Source: Hydromonas duriensis (GTDB lineage Bacteria; Pseudomonadota; Gammaproteobacteria; Burkholderiales; Burkholderiaceae). Taken from it: a stretch of 57,823 nucleotides of DNA. Of this stretch, positions 9,436-16,747 are shown piece after piece (position 1 is the stretch's first letter; each line of letters begins with the position of its first letter). The DNA lies in contig NZ_SNZE01000013.1 of the NCBI RefSeq assembly GCF_004363775.1, positions 1 to 57,823 of the forward strand, in the 5' to 3' direction. Both the position numbers and the translations under genes were made by a program. The notes beneath the pieces were generated by a model. It had not been told where the DNA came from, did not search any database, and worked only from the letters and a program-made list of their open reading frames with translations.

Positions 9436-10653
9436 TTATCTCAGCACAGACAGCGCAGATAACGCTCTTTCCAACTCTAAATCAACAGGCGTTGAATGGT
9501 CGTAATATATTCTGAACTGCTGCTTTAACCGTTGAATCGCCTCTTCACTCGCCATCTGATAAGTCAAGGCTTTGCCTTCGGCCAAGACCTCATCCTCATA
9601 ATCGTAAGTGAACGAGTAGTTCGCATCGTAATGCCGCCGAATGAACCGCCAGTGACCACCACACACACTTAACAACATTTCAGTTTGACCGCCGAACGCA
9701 CGATGAATCTCACTGAACCCATCGGGGCTGACATTAAAATCATAAAGAAACAACTCGCCGCATGACTGCTCCAGCCAATCGAGTAACTTAGCCCCACGAT
9801 TAAACTCAAGAGTTGAGTACCCTAAAAAACAATCACTGGAAACTCCCAGGTCTGGATACAATTCAAAATACTCAACATCGAAGCTCAAGCGTTTATAAAG
9901 GCCATCACGGTATAAATCAACAGCGTTTAAAATCCGTGAGCGGTGATTTAATTGATAGCCTCGTTCGTCCGTGTCATTTCCCATCGCCACAATCACTGAT
10001 TGGCGCAGGTGTATCTCCGCACCACTGGGTGCTTGGAGTTTAGACTGACCTTGCGCAACACGATAAAGTGAGGCCACCATGGCTTGCATGTGCTTAGATG
10101 ACTTTCTGTATTGCTCAACTTCTACCGCATGCCAAACGGTTTGTTCTAAATCGACCGAATAACGATATAACAATAAATCAGGAATCTTCTTCAGCTTGGG
10201 GTTGGCTTTGCGGATTTCATATTCAGTGATAATCTCATGCCCTTGAGACAACATAGTGGCTGCGAATAGATTTGTGATGTATTCGTGCCGCCATGTCTGG
10301 GTAGGCATCCACACGCCCTTGTTAAATTTACCCCAATCTTTGCCCGAGCGAATCTCACTCTCGTTTTCTGGTGCCATAAAATCAACCGCTAACTTGGATA
10401 ATACAAACGCCCGTCCAAAGCCAATGATTTGACGTTCAATCAAGTAGCCATCATCCAAGTTCTTCTTGAGCCACTTTCGTGCTGAATTGATGGATGACAG
10501 CTGATTGCTGTATTCTAAAATAGCCACATGTTCAGCAGTGACCCAACGCAAACGGTGAATGGTTTTAAATAGACGGACCATGCGTGTGTGTTTAATATTT
10601 AAGCCATCTAAACGTTTTATGTTTGAAACACCTTGTGTTAAAACTGTATTCAT
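9436..10653 (-). CDS. Replication-relaxation / MobC-like protein (winged helix plus EVE core)
   Basis: I place the start at the ATG at 10651-10653 because AGGAG lies 6 bases upstream; the open frame continues further but across repeat DNA. The protein is then 405 residues. The first 100 residues look like a winged helix (RLFKTIHRLRWVTAEHV...WLKKNLDDGYLIER). A conserved HEYITNLFAATML segment follows, then IPDLLLYRY and WHAVEVEQYRKSSK. That order (HTH, His-containing helix, PDxxL, EVE/KS) is like the Replic_Relax/MobC family found on plasmids and integrative elements, and loosely recalls a PD-(D/E)XK fold. Assignment rests on motif order only. Its neighbours, a primase-helicase and an integrase, fit a mobilisation or replication role. 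Confidence 0.55.
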   Translation of the reverse strand: MNTVLTQGVSNIKRLDGLNIKHTRMVRLFKTIHRLRWVTAEHVAILEYSNQLSSINSARKWLKKNLDDGYLIERQIIGFGRAFVLSKLAVDFMAPENESEIRSGKDWGKFNKGVWMPTQTWRHEYITNLFAATMLSQGHEIITEYEIRKANPKLKKIPDLLLYRYSVDLEQTVWHAVEVEQYRKSSKHMQAMVASLYRVAQGQSKLQAPSGAEIHLRQSVIVAMGNDTDERGYQLNHRSRILNAVDLYRDGLYKRLSFDVEYFELYPDLGVSSDCFLGYSTLEFNRGAKLLDWLEQSCGELFLYDFNVSPDGFSEIHRAFGGQTEMLLSVCGGHWRFIRRHYDANYSFTYDYEDEVLAEGKALTYQMASEEAIQRLKQQFRIYYDHSTPVDLELERALSALSVLR

Positions 10654-10713
10654 CAGAAACTCCTTTAATAGGTTCAATAGATTCAATTTAAAAATAAGAT
10701 TCAAAGTCATGCT

Positions 10714-10837
10714 AAATCCAAGCCTCACCCAAGCGTTAAGCAGGCTTCCAAATCCAAGCCTATACTTGGATTTGAGCTTGGATGTCTGCTGGCAGCCAAT
10801 GCCAAGGATTTGGGTCAACCCTTCGCCTTGGATGTGC
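10714..10837. repeat. Cluster of CCAAG/CTTGG repeats in both orientations
   Basis: AAATCCAAGCCT occurs twice (10714-10725 and 10750-10761). The opposite orientation follows as ACTTGGATTT (10764-10773), AGCTTGGATGT (from 10775) and CCTTGGATGT (from 10826), with further CCAAG cores at about 10730 and 10803. The cluster lies 60-180 bases upstream of the MobC-like start, so it could be an iteron set or an autoregulatory operator. Confidence 0.55.
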
Positions 10838-11360
10838 TACGTGGAGCCGTCACCACTGCGCCAACCTCTGTTCACCGTAAGAATTCGCTGCGCGCCGCTA
10901 GGGCGGGCATTCTCACTTGTTTGGCTGGACGCCAAACATGCTCAGCGTTTGTTGCCTTACGCGTCTTAATCGCCGCTCCAGCGGGCTGCATCCAGCCCTC
11001 GGGGCACCCTTGTCCGTGATGAAACTCACGGACGGGCAAACCGCTTTGCTGCCCCTCCCGCCATACGGGAACACCAGGGGGTCTTTCGCTGTGCTTCAGA
11101 CTGTGGCTGGACGCCACACAGCCAACCGCTTTGCCCGTCCGTAAAACCTCGGACTGGGTGCGGGGCTTTGCCCCCCAAACCCGACCGATTCGCTTGGGCG
11201 AATCTTGGTCTGCGCGACGCTTTGTAAACAACACAAAGCTGCTGGCCCATCGGCTTCGGCTCCCCCCGCGTCCTTCGCCAAGGGCTCAGGATGGCTTCGC
11301 TGAACGCGATGCCACCGTTACACGGCGGGTGAGTTTGCGACAAGACTGATGTCGATGCTT

Positions 11361-11469
11361 GGCACAACTGGCGAGACTGGCACAACTGTATTGACTGTTG
11401 TTCTAAAATCGGCTGAAACGCCGATAAATAGACTGTTTCACCAGTTGCGCCAGTCCCGCCACATTTGCC
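11361..11469. repeat. Long imperfect inverted repeat with an inner hairpin
   Basis: The left arm (11361-11388) and right arm (11442-11469) are reverse complements at 23 of 28 positions by hand alignment. Between them is a perfect 6-bp hairpin (11408-11425) with loop TGAAAC. Together they can fold into a branched structure. The segment ends just beyond the stop of the primase-helicase gene. It may be a structured terminator or a protein-binding origin element. Confidence 0.6.
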
Positions 11470-11502
11470 AGTCTTGCCACACTTGCCAGTCCCGCCACTA
11501 GG
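11449..11502. repeat. Three tandem 18-base repeats (GCCAGTCYYGCCACAYTT type)
   Basis: Units begin at 11449, 11467 and 11485. The first two differ at only three positions; the third is intact for about 14 bases and then diverges at the stop codon of the neighbouring gene. They overlap the right arm of the inverted repeat, and the same core appears inverted in its left arm. This direct-plus-inverted arrangement is typical of initiator or partition protein binding sites. Confidence 0.65.
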
Positions 11503-13552
11503 CTATTTGTTTAACCAAATAGGGCGATATCGGCGGGAGCGACCAGAATGTTTCACTTGGAAAGCTGTGGGTCCGTACCCGTGCAACTTTTAAGGCATTC
11601 GCTGAGCGCTCTACACTGCGCCAGCTCATCGTCGGTCGCTCTTCGATCAGCTGCTTGATTTCACTGACCTTGCGACTGGTGCCGTCTTTGAGCAGTTCAA
11701 TCAGAAACTTTGATGACTCAGACATGACATCGTTGTCTTCGCCGCTCAGCTCTTTGAATAGCTGATTGGCTGTTTCTGCCCGATATTCACCCCATGCTAT
11801 TCGTGAGGTGGTGATGTCAGGACCTGAGTCGTTGGTCAACACTTGTGACTCAATCTCGTATTCATAACCACCCATAACAGGTGCTAGGTTGTTTTTTATG
11901 ATGGCGACCACGCAGGTGTTGTCGTTGTCCTTGCGTTTGGTGCCCCAAGCAACCCGTGGCACGGCGATATATGCTTGACTCCCCAGTACGTCGTCGGATA
12001 CGTTGTTCGACAAATTGCCTTTGCGATAGTGGGTAATGCCTAGAATCGCACAATTTAATGTGTGGGCCATGTCGACGATGGGGTGTAGTCCCGCTCGCAC
12101 GTCACTGGCTTTGTTGCTGTCTCCAGCGACAACCGAGACCAGGGGGTCAATAATCATTAAGCCGATGTCGCCTATCTCTAGTGCCCGTTCTTTTAAACTG
12201 GGCAAGTCGAGTGCAAAGTCAAATGGTCGCTGTTGCCCTTTGGCGTCTTTGACGCCTTGGACTAGGTGTATCCGTTCCATTTGGGCGTGGGCGGCTTTGA
12301 ACCTCGGGGTGATGACGGTGGCGATGTCGTCTTCTCCCGTCCACATGAGTGTGTTGAGTGGCGGATGTGTCGTGCCATCAGGTAAACTTCGGCCCGCTGA
12401 TAGCATGGAGGCGAGGCTGATGGCGAGTTGCGTTTTACCTGTGCCTGCTTGACCTGCGAGTAGTGTCAATTTGCCGAGGGGGAGCCAGTTGTGCATTAGC
12501 CAATCTATGGGTTCCATTTTGATTTGGTCTAGGCTGACGGTTTCGACTCCAAATGCTCTGTTTGTGACCGCTTGTGTTGCGCTGTGCGCGATGTTGTGCG
12601 GCGGCTCAGGTTCTGGCGTGGGGACGGCGAGCATGATTTGTCGAGCCACTTCTTCTAGGCCCGCGAGTTGGTGTAGGTCGTTGAAGTCTGTTGGCTTTTG
12701 GGCTGTGTTTAAACCTGTAAAATCAGGCATCGCTAAACGCGCACCAATCGCTTGTGAGGCTGCTCGAGCTTTTTCTAGTCCGATGTTGTGATGGCTCCAC
12801 ATGTCATTGTCTCCTGCAATAATGATGTGTGAGGCGGTTGTCGCTTCAGAGGCCATGTGTTGCGCTACGGCCAATAGGTTGCCTGCATCAAATGCAATGG
12901 TGACTTTGTAGCCTGTGGCTTGGGCAATACTCGCACCTGTGGCGTATCCTTCACAAATGACTTGGATGTCGCTGCGTGTGTTTCCTATGGTGTAGTAACC
13001 GCCTTTTTTCTGAGTGCCTGTCATGAACTTCTTTGTGCCATCGGCTCGGATGAATTGCAAACCTGCTAATACAGGTTGTTCTGCTTTTGTGGCTCCATCC
13101 CAAACAGGGACAATGAGGGTGTCTGTGCGCCCAAATTGCTTGCAGCCAAATGCTTGGATGCCTTTTCTTTTTAGGTAGGGGTGATGGGGTGTGGCCATTG
13201 GTGCGTCCTTCCATAGTTGAATGGCTTTGAGCCGACAGTCGCGCTGAAGCGCGGCTTGGGCGGTTTCTCGGGCTTTGTGTGCCTGACGTGTGGCGTGGTC
13301 TAATGCCGTGCGTTCGTCTGCACTTAAGCGGTTCAGGTCTTTTGAGGTCCATTTGTCATGTAAACCCGTTCTCCAGTTGCCAAATTCGCCAATCAGTAGA
13401 TTGCTGTTGGCGAACAGGATGTACCACCAGCTTGTTTCTGTTGAACGGTCGCCTTGCGCAGGGGCGCGATGAATCTTGCCATCGGCAATTGGCTGTGACC
13501 CTTGGTAACCATGGGCTTGCATGGCAGTTTTGAAATCATTGATGCTTTTCAT
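11498..13552 (-). CDS. TOPRIM primase / RepA-like helicase fusion of a mobile element
   Basis: This is probably the replication protein of the element. I place the start at the ATG at 13550-13552, where GGGAGGA lies 5 bases upstream; this gives 684 residues. The N-terminal 250 residues hold a primase-like part ending in a TOPRIM domain (VICEGYATGASIA, then IIIAGDND). A RecA/RepA-type ATPase follows, with Walker A LAGQAGTGKTQLA and Walker B GLMIIDPLVSVV. The C-terminal 100 residues resemble a winged helix. The start codon overlaps the stop of the AlpA-like gene (ATGA), which indicates translational coupling. This AlpA-plus-primase pair is common on P4-like and other satellite islands. No zinc finger is visible, so priming activity is inferred from the TOPRIM only. 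Confidence 0.85.
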   Translation of the reverse strand: MKSINDFKTAMQAHGYQGSQPIADGKIHRAPAQGDRSTETSWWYILFANSNLLIGEFGNWRTGLHDKWTSKDLNRLSADERTALDHATRQAHKARETAQAALQRDCRLKAIQLWKDAPMATPHHPYLKRKGIQAFGCKQFGRTDTLIVPVWDGATKAEQPVLAGLQFIRADGTKKFMTGTQKKGGYYTIGNTRSDIQVICEGYATGASIAQATGYKVTIAFDAGNLLAVAQHMASEATTASHIIIAGDNDMWSHHNIGLEKARAASQAIGARLAMPDFTGLNTAQKPTDFNDLHQLAGLEEVARQIMLAVPTPEPEPPHNIAHSATQAVTNRAFGVETVSLDQIKMEPIDWLMHNWLPLGKLTLLAGQAGTGKTQLAISLASMLSAGRSLPDGTTHPPLNTLMWTGEDDIATVITPRFKAAHAQMERIHLVQGVKDAKGQQRPFDFALDLPSLKERALEIGDIGLMIIDPLVSVVAGDSNKASDVRAGLHPIVDMAHTLNCAILGITHYRKGNLSNNVSDDVLGSQAYIAVPRVAWGTKRKDNDNTCVVAIIKNNLAPVMGGYEYEIESQVLTNDSGPDITTSRIAWGEYRAETANQLFKELSGEDNDVMSESSKFLIELLKDGTSRKVSEIKQLIEERPTMSWRSVERSANALKVARVRTHSFPSETFWSLPPISPYLVKQIA

Positions 13553-13782
13553 GAGTGTCCTCCCATTTGTTTTAATGCCGCTCTTAAATCCCCTACTCGC
13601 CAAAAATTGGTGCCCCCTGGGGCTTGTACGACAGGGTTGGGAATAATCGCTTTTGCTCGATAGCGCCATACCGTGCATTTGGCAATGCCGCCCCATACAA
13701 GCTGGACCGTGGCTATCTTGACCAGTGCGTCATCTGGCGCATGATTGAATGTTGACAATAAGTCTTGATTAATGTTTTTCAT
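13549..13782 (-). CDS. AlpA-like helix-turn-helix regulator / excisionase
   Basis: This 77-residue protein has an HTH core (VWGGIAKCTVWRYRAKAIIPNPV) followed by the wing and the closing FWRVGDLRAALKQM helix, as in AlpA/MerR-type excisionases. Such proteins activate integrase or replication genes of P4-like elements and bend DNA for excision. The ATG has AGGA 7 bases upstream. The stop overlaps the primase start by 4 bases. A perfect palindrome lies 29 bases upstream and may be its operator. Identification is from the HTH shape and the context rather than a specific motif. Confidence 0.75.
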   Translation of the reverse strand: MKNINQDLLSTFNHAPDDALVKIATVQLVWGGIAKCTVWRYRAKAIIPNPVVQAPGGTNFWRVGDLRAALKQMGGHS

Positions 13783-13810
13783 TTCATAATCCTAATCAGG
13801 TTAAGTTCGA

Positions 13811-13825
13811 CTCAACTCAGTTGAG
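13811..13825. promoter_or_regulatory. Operator-like palindrome upstream of the AlpA-like gene
   Basis: CTCAACT-C-AGTTGAG is a perfect 7-bp inverted repeat with a one-base centre, located 29-43 bases before the AlpA-like start codon. Flanking direct repeats of GAACTTA are present on the minus strand. It may be the binding site of AlpA or of an element repressor. Confidence 0.5.
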
Positions 13826-14231
13826 CCCCTAAGTTCTGTTTCAATTGGTGCTTCTGTTTATTCCATATGTGTTGCTTGACTATTTATCGCCTATCGCAGA
13901 TTGGTGTGTCGCTATGACGACGGCTCAACCTTTCTGTTGTACCGCATGGCGCACATCGCGCTTAAGCTTGTCCAATCCGTGCGCACAGGGCGGTACATTA
14001 ACCAAGCATCTATTTGCTGGTTATCCATTCGTATAAATAGGAAGTGCTGTTGACCGATAAGGGATTGAATGCCTTTGTTTTAAATGGTTCGGAACACGCA
14101 GGTTGAACCATAAGATGCTCGGTTTAATTCGAGCGCCTTTTAAAACAACAAAAGCAATGCCTTTCAGGCAAACAGAATCTGGCGTCAGTTGGAATCACAA
14201 GGGTTTCTTACAGACGAGTTCTGTCATTGCC

Positions 14232-14382
14232 TAAACCAAATCGGTAGACAGGAGATATGCAATAAATTTGGTTTAAGTACAAAGTACAACAAACCAAAAA
14301 CATCGCTTAGCTTCGAGATCTATTCCTCGAAGGCTGTTTCGGAGAATGATGATAAATTTGGTCGAAGCACAAAAAACCAAAT
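14232..14382. repeat. ATTTGGTT/AACCAAAT repeats in alternating orientation
   Basis: TAAACCAAAT (14232-14241) and ATTTGGTTTA (14266-14275) form a perfect 10-bp inverted repeat. ATTTGGT recurs at 14356 and AACCAAAT at 14375-14382. The stretch ATAAATTTGGTYNAAGYACAAA is directly repeated at about 14262 and 14352. These could be protein-binding sites or paired RNA stems. Confidence 0.5.
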
Positions 14383-14510
14383 CTCATACTGTACCTACGC
14401 GGCAACTGATTCCATCGTAGATTAGGGAAAGGAGTAAGCCTATGCACCGTGATGACAAAACAAAAGTCTCTATTAAGTGCGATTTAAGGGGCTAAATTTA
14501 AGAACCTCTT

Positions 14511-14557
14511 AAAACATAGAGAGCCACACGATGAGATTAGTCGAGTAAGGCACTAAC
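14511..14557. repeat. Stem-loop repeat element, copy 1
   Basis: It begins AAAACATAGAG and ends in GATTAGT-CGAGTAAGGC-ACTAACC, a 7-bp stem (one mismatch) with a 10-base loop. A second copy lies about 290 bases to the right, with the last 23 bases almost identical. Confidence 0.6.
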
Positions 14558-14797
14558 CGTTTTTCGCATACATGGATGCTGTTCATATATCCTTTGCCAA
14601 GCAAAGTTCTTTAGCAAAAGACATATCGATTAAATTACATCGAACCAGTTTTTTCGAAGTAATTTTTTTTCAATTAGGAATAGTCTAATTTAAGCCTTAG
14701 CATTGTTGAAATAAACATAATCATCTCTAATGGCTGCTATTTAAAGGGTCTTAATTTTGTAGCCAACAAACCAATGGTTCAGAATCAATGACCTGTA

Positions 14798-14843
14798 AAA
14801 ACATAGAGCGTCAACAATGTGATTAGTCGAGTAAGGCACTAAT
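14798..14843. repeat. Stem-loop repeat element, copy 2
   Basis: This is the same element as at 14511, here with a perfect GATTAGT/ACTAATC stem around the loop CGAGTAAGGC. It is followed within two bases by another hairpin (ACACGC-GAG-GCGTGT). Strong conservation of stem and loop with drift in between suggests selection on RNA structure or loop sequence. Confidence 0.6.
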
Positions 14844-14970
14844 CAACACGCGAGGCGTGTGCATATAAATGCATCCACAATAATACGCCGTTTGTGATTG
14901 TTGTCAAGGAATTTTAGAATGGTTTTTTAAGGTGATGAGGATTTCATTTTTTCTGTCTTTTTTTGATGGT

Positions 14971-16275
14971 TTAAGCTATGAACAGTTGTTCTTTTATCGC
15001 CGCTTCAATGGTGTCTGAGTACCATTGACAAATTCTTGTGCGTTCTTCGTAGAATAAGCTGGGGTCTTCATAGGCGGCTTCTACTGCGTTTTTATTGATG
15101 TGGGCCAGTTGAAATTCTATGGCTCGTGGCTCAAATTGTTTGCTCAGTAGTGCGGTCATCTTTAGGGTGGTTCTAAAACCATGTGGTACTGCATGTGGTT
15201 TGTCTGGATGGTTGCCGTCGTAGCCCAAGTCTTTCATCAGTTTGCTGATGGCGACATCGCTCATGCATTTGTTGAGATCGTTGGGCGCGTGAAACAGAAA
15301 TTCGGAGGTGACTTTGCGCTTGGCTTTGAGTTCTTTTAGGATGTGTACGAGTTGACGTGAGAGCGGGATGAGGTGTTGTTGTCGCATTTTCATACCACCA
15401 CCTGTTCGATTGACGGCTTTGCGTTCGGTGGGTATGGTCCAAATGGCTTTGTCTAGGTCTATTTCGTCCCACATGGCGCCTCGTAGTTCCGTGGTTCTTA
15501 CGCCCGTGAGAATTTGCATGCGTATGGCGACTTTGGTGTTGAGTGAGGCTTTGGATTGGTCGATGTCTTTGAGAAATCGTCCGATCCAGTCGAGTGGCAG
15601 TGCTGGGTGGTGCTTGGTCTTGGTTTTGATGATGATGTCGGTGTTGATGCTGTGTGTGGGGTTGACTTCTAACAGCATGGTGGCGATGGCGTAGTTGAAT
15701 ACGTCGCGTATGCGCTGAAATACTCGAATGGTTTGGTCGCCTATTCCTTTGTTTTGCATTCTTTCGATTAACTCTAGAATGTGATGGGGCTTTATGTCGG
15801 CTATCGCTTTGTGACCCAAGAGCGGAAATGCATGCTTTTCGAGTGAGGCCCAAATCTTGAGGGCATTGCGCTCGTCTAAGTCTTTTTTCTTTTTGCGCCA
15901 TTCAAACCATTTTGAGGCGATGCGCTCAAAGGTGTTGGAGGCGGCTATGAGTTGGTTTTGTTTGAGTAGCCGCTTGATTTCGGTGGGGTTTTCGTCTTTT
16001 TTGAGCTGCGCTTTGGAGTGGAGTAGCTTGGCTCGTGCTTCGCTTAGGCTTGTGTGCGGGTATGCGCCTAGTCCTTCCATGCAGGCTTTTCCACGGTAGG
16101 TGTAGCGATGACGCCATTGCTTGAGTCCATTGGGTAGTACTAAAAGATACAGCCCCCTGTAATGAGGGTCACCGTCTGAAATGAAATGGGGTTTGGGTCG
16201 AGGTTTGGCTTGCCTGACAACCAAGTCAGTGAGTACCTTACGCGCTTGTCGTTTGGGTGGGGGAATTTGACTCAT
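14971..16275 (-). CDS. P4-type tyrosine site-specific recombinase (integrase)
   Basis: This integrase catalyses insertion and excision of the genomic island, most likely at the adjacent tRNA-Leu gene. At 434 residues it has the DUF4102 arm-binding N-terminus (LTDLVVRQAKPRPKPHFISDGD), a central SAM-like core-binding domain (about 105-195) and the catalytic domain. The catalytic residues are visible: Arg in LTGVRTTELRGAMWDE, the HxxR box PHGFRTTLKM, a His in LAHINKN, and the nucleophilic Tyr in VEAAYEDP. The order is right and nothing is missing, so it is probably active. It reads away from the tRNA and starts about 200 bases from it. Confidence 0.95.
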   Translation of the reverse strand: MSQIPPPKRQARKVLTDLVVRQAKPRPKPHFISDGDPHYRGLYLLVLPNGLKQWRHRYTYRGKACMEGLGAYPHTSLSEARAKLLHSKAQLKKDENPTEIKRLLKQNQLIAASNTFERIASKWFEWRKKKKDLDERNALKIWASLEKHAFPLLGHKAIADIKPHHILELIERMQNKGIGDQTIRVFQRIRDVFNYAIATMLLEVNPTHSINTDIIIKTKTKHHPALPLDWIGRFLKDIDQSKASLNTKVAIRMQILTGVRTTELRGAMWDEIDLDKAIWTIPTERKAVNRTGGGMKMRQQHLIPLSRQLVHILKELKAKRKVTSEFLFHAPNDLNKCMSDVAISKLMKDLGYDGNHPDKPHAVPHGFRTTLKMTALLSKQFEPRAIEFQLAHINKNAVEAAYEDPSLFYEERTRICQWYSDTIEAAIKEQLFIA

Positions 16276-16440
16276 TATTTCATTCCGTTTGATAAATTAC
16301 GCTATACAAAATGCTATACAATTTTTTAAGCGTTGTAAAGCTGCTTTTTGAAATGAAAAGAAATGAGTAATTTTTGAGAAAACCGCCGAAACCCATATAA
16401 AACAAGAGGTTGAGCGTTAAGTTGAAATGGGTTGAAATAG

Positions 16441-16470
16441 AAAAATCCCAGTCAAAAGACTGGGATTTTT
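16441..16470 (-). terminator. Terminator of the tRNA-Leu transcript (bidirectional)
   Basis: A perfect 13-bp stem (AAAAATCCCAGTC / GACTGGGATTTTT) with an AAAA loop begins six bases past the encoded CCA of the tRNA. The flanking A and T runs allow function in both directions. Confidence 0.9.
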
Positions 16471-16476
16471 GTTTTG

Positions 16477-16563
16477 TGGTGCCCAGAAGAGGACTCGAAC
16501 CTCCACAGTGTTGCCACCGCATGGACCTGAACCATGTGCGTCTACCAATTCCGCCATCTGGGC
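16477..16563 (-). tRNA. tRNA-Leu (anticodon CAG)
   Basis: On the minus strand the acceptor arm GCCCAGA pairs with TCTGGGC, followed by discriminator A and an encoded CCA. The anticodon loop reads GGTTCAGGTCC (CAG, leucine CUG codons). A long variable arm (type II tRNA) and the T-loop GGTTCGAGTCC are present. Length is 87 bases with CCA. The integrase beside its 3' end marks it as the probable attachment site of the island to its left. Confidence 0.97.
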
Positions 16564-16747
16564 TTTTTAAATTAGATTAAACAAGGATTTTTGCGTTTTT
16601 TTACACCTATTTAACCGAATTCATGTATCTTAGAACCACCGCAGTAAAAACATATCGTTTCTGCGCGCAGCTTACGTCATTTTTTGTACTTTTTAAATCA
16701 AAAAACACTAAAAATGCAAGGTTGCCATTTTATAGGGTTTAAATATT

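Larger units (their letters stand above)
10654..11497. other. 844-base geneless, hairpin-rich segment (possible origin or control region)
   Basis: No open frame here has a ribosome site or recognisable product. By eye the middle is clearly richer in GC than the surroundings. Many short perfect hairpins are present: GTCCGTGA/TCACGGAC (11012-11033), GGGGC/GCCCC (11162-11174), GATTCGC/GCGAATC (11187-11204) and ATCGGC/GCCGAT (11408-11425). It is bordered by a CCAAG-repeat cluster on the left and an inverted plus tandem repeat on the right. Such density of secondary structure between a MobC-like gene and a primase gene suggests an origin of replication or transfer, but that is inference. Confidence 0.5.
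13783..14970. other. 1.2 kb geneless region between the AlpA-like gene and the integrase
   Basis: No open frame carries both a ribosome site and a recognisable product. It holds an operator-like palindrome next to alpA, a set of ATTTGGTT/AACCAAAT repeats (14232-14382), and two copies of a 47-base stem-loop element (14511 and 14798). The second copy is followed by a tight ACACGC-GAG-GCGTGT hairpin (14844-14858). An 18-codon frame at 14442-14495 (MHRDDKTK...) has a good AAAGGAG site and could be a leader peptide. The region probably carries element control sequences and one or more RNAs. Confidence 0.5.

Noticed and set aside
10654-10818. N-terminal extension of the MobC-like protein
   Set aside because: It translates the CCAAG repeat cluster; the ATG at 10653 has a near-ideal AGGAG site.
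10872-11385. Open frames of 119-120 codons on the minus strand in the hairpin-rich region
   Set aside because: They overlap each other, have no ribosome site and show the low-complexity pattern of structured non-coding DNA.
13553-13696. Longer start for the TOPRIM/helicase protein
   Set aside because: It would overlap most of the AlpA-like gene; the ATGA-coupled ATG has the ribosome site.
14189-14425. A 78-codon gene in the control region
   Set aside because: It starts at TTG with no ribosome site and covers repeat DNA; its KFGxSTK repeat simply reflects the DNA repeats.
14442-14495. An 18-codon leader peptide
   Set aside because: The AAAGGAG site is good, but nothing downstream on that strand would be controlled by it; kept only as a note in the region entry.
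14232-14843. CRISPR array
   Set aside because: The repeats are only two or four, unequally spaced, and vary in the linkers; no cas genes are near.
15173-15901. A 242-codon frame overlapping the integrase in another frame
   Set aside because: Its composition (Arg, His, Gln, Ser, Thr) is that of a shifted frame, and the integrase frame is complete with all catalytic motifs.
16280-16470. A second island attachment site between integrase and tRNA
   Set aside because: No copy of the tRNA 3' end is found there; the region holds a terminator and AT-rich DNA only.
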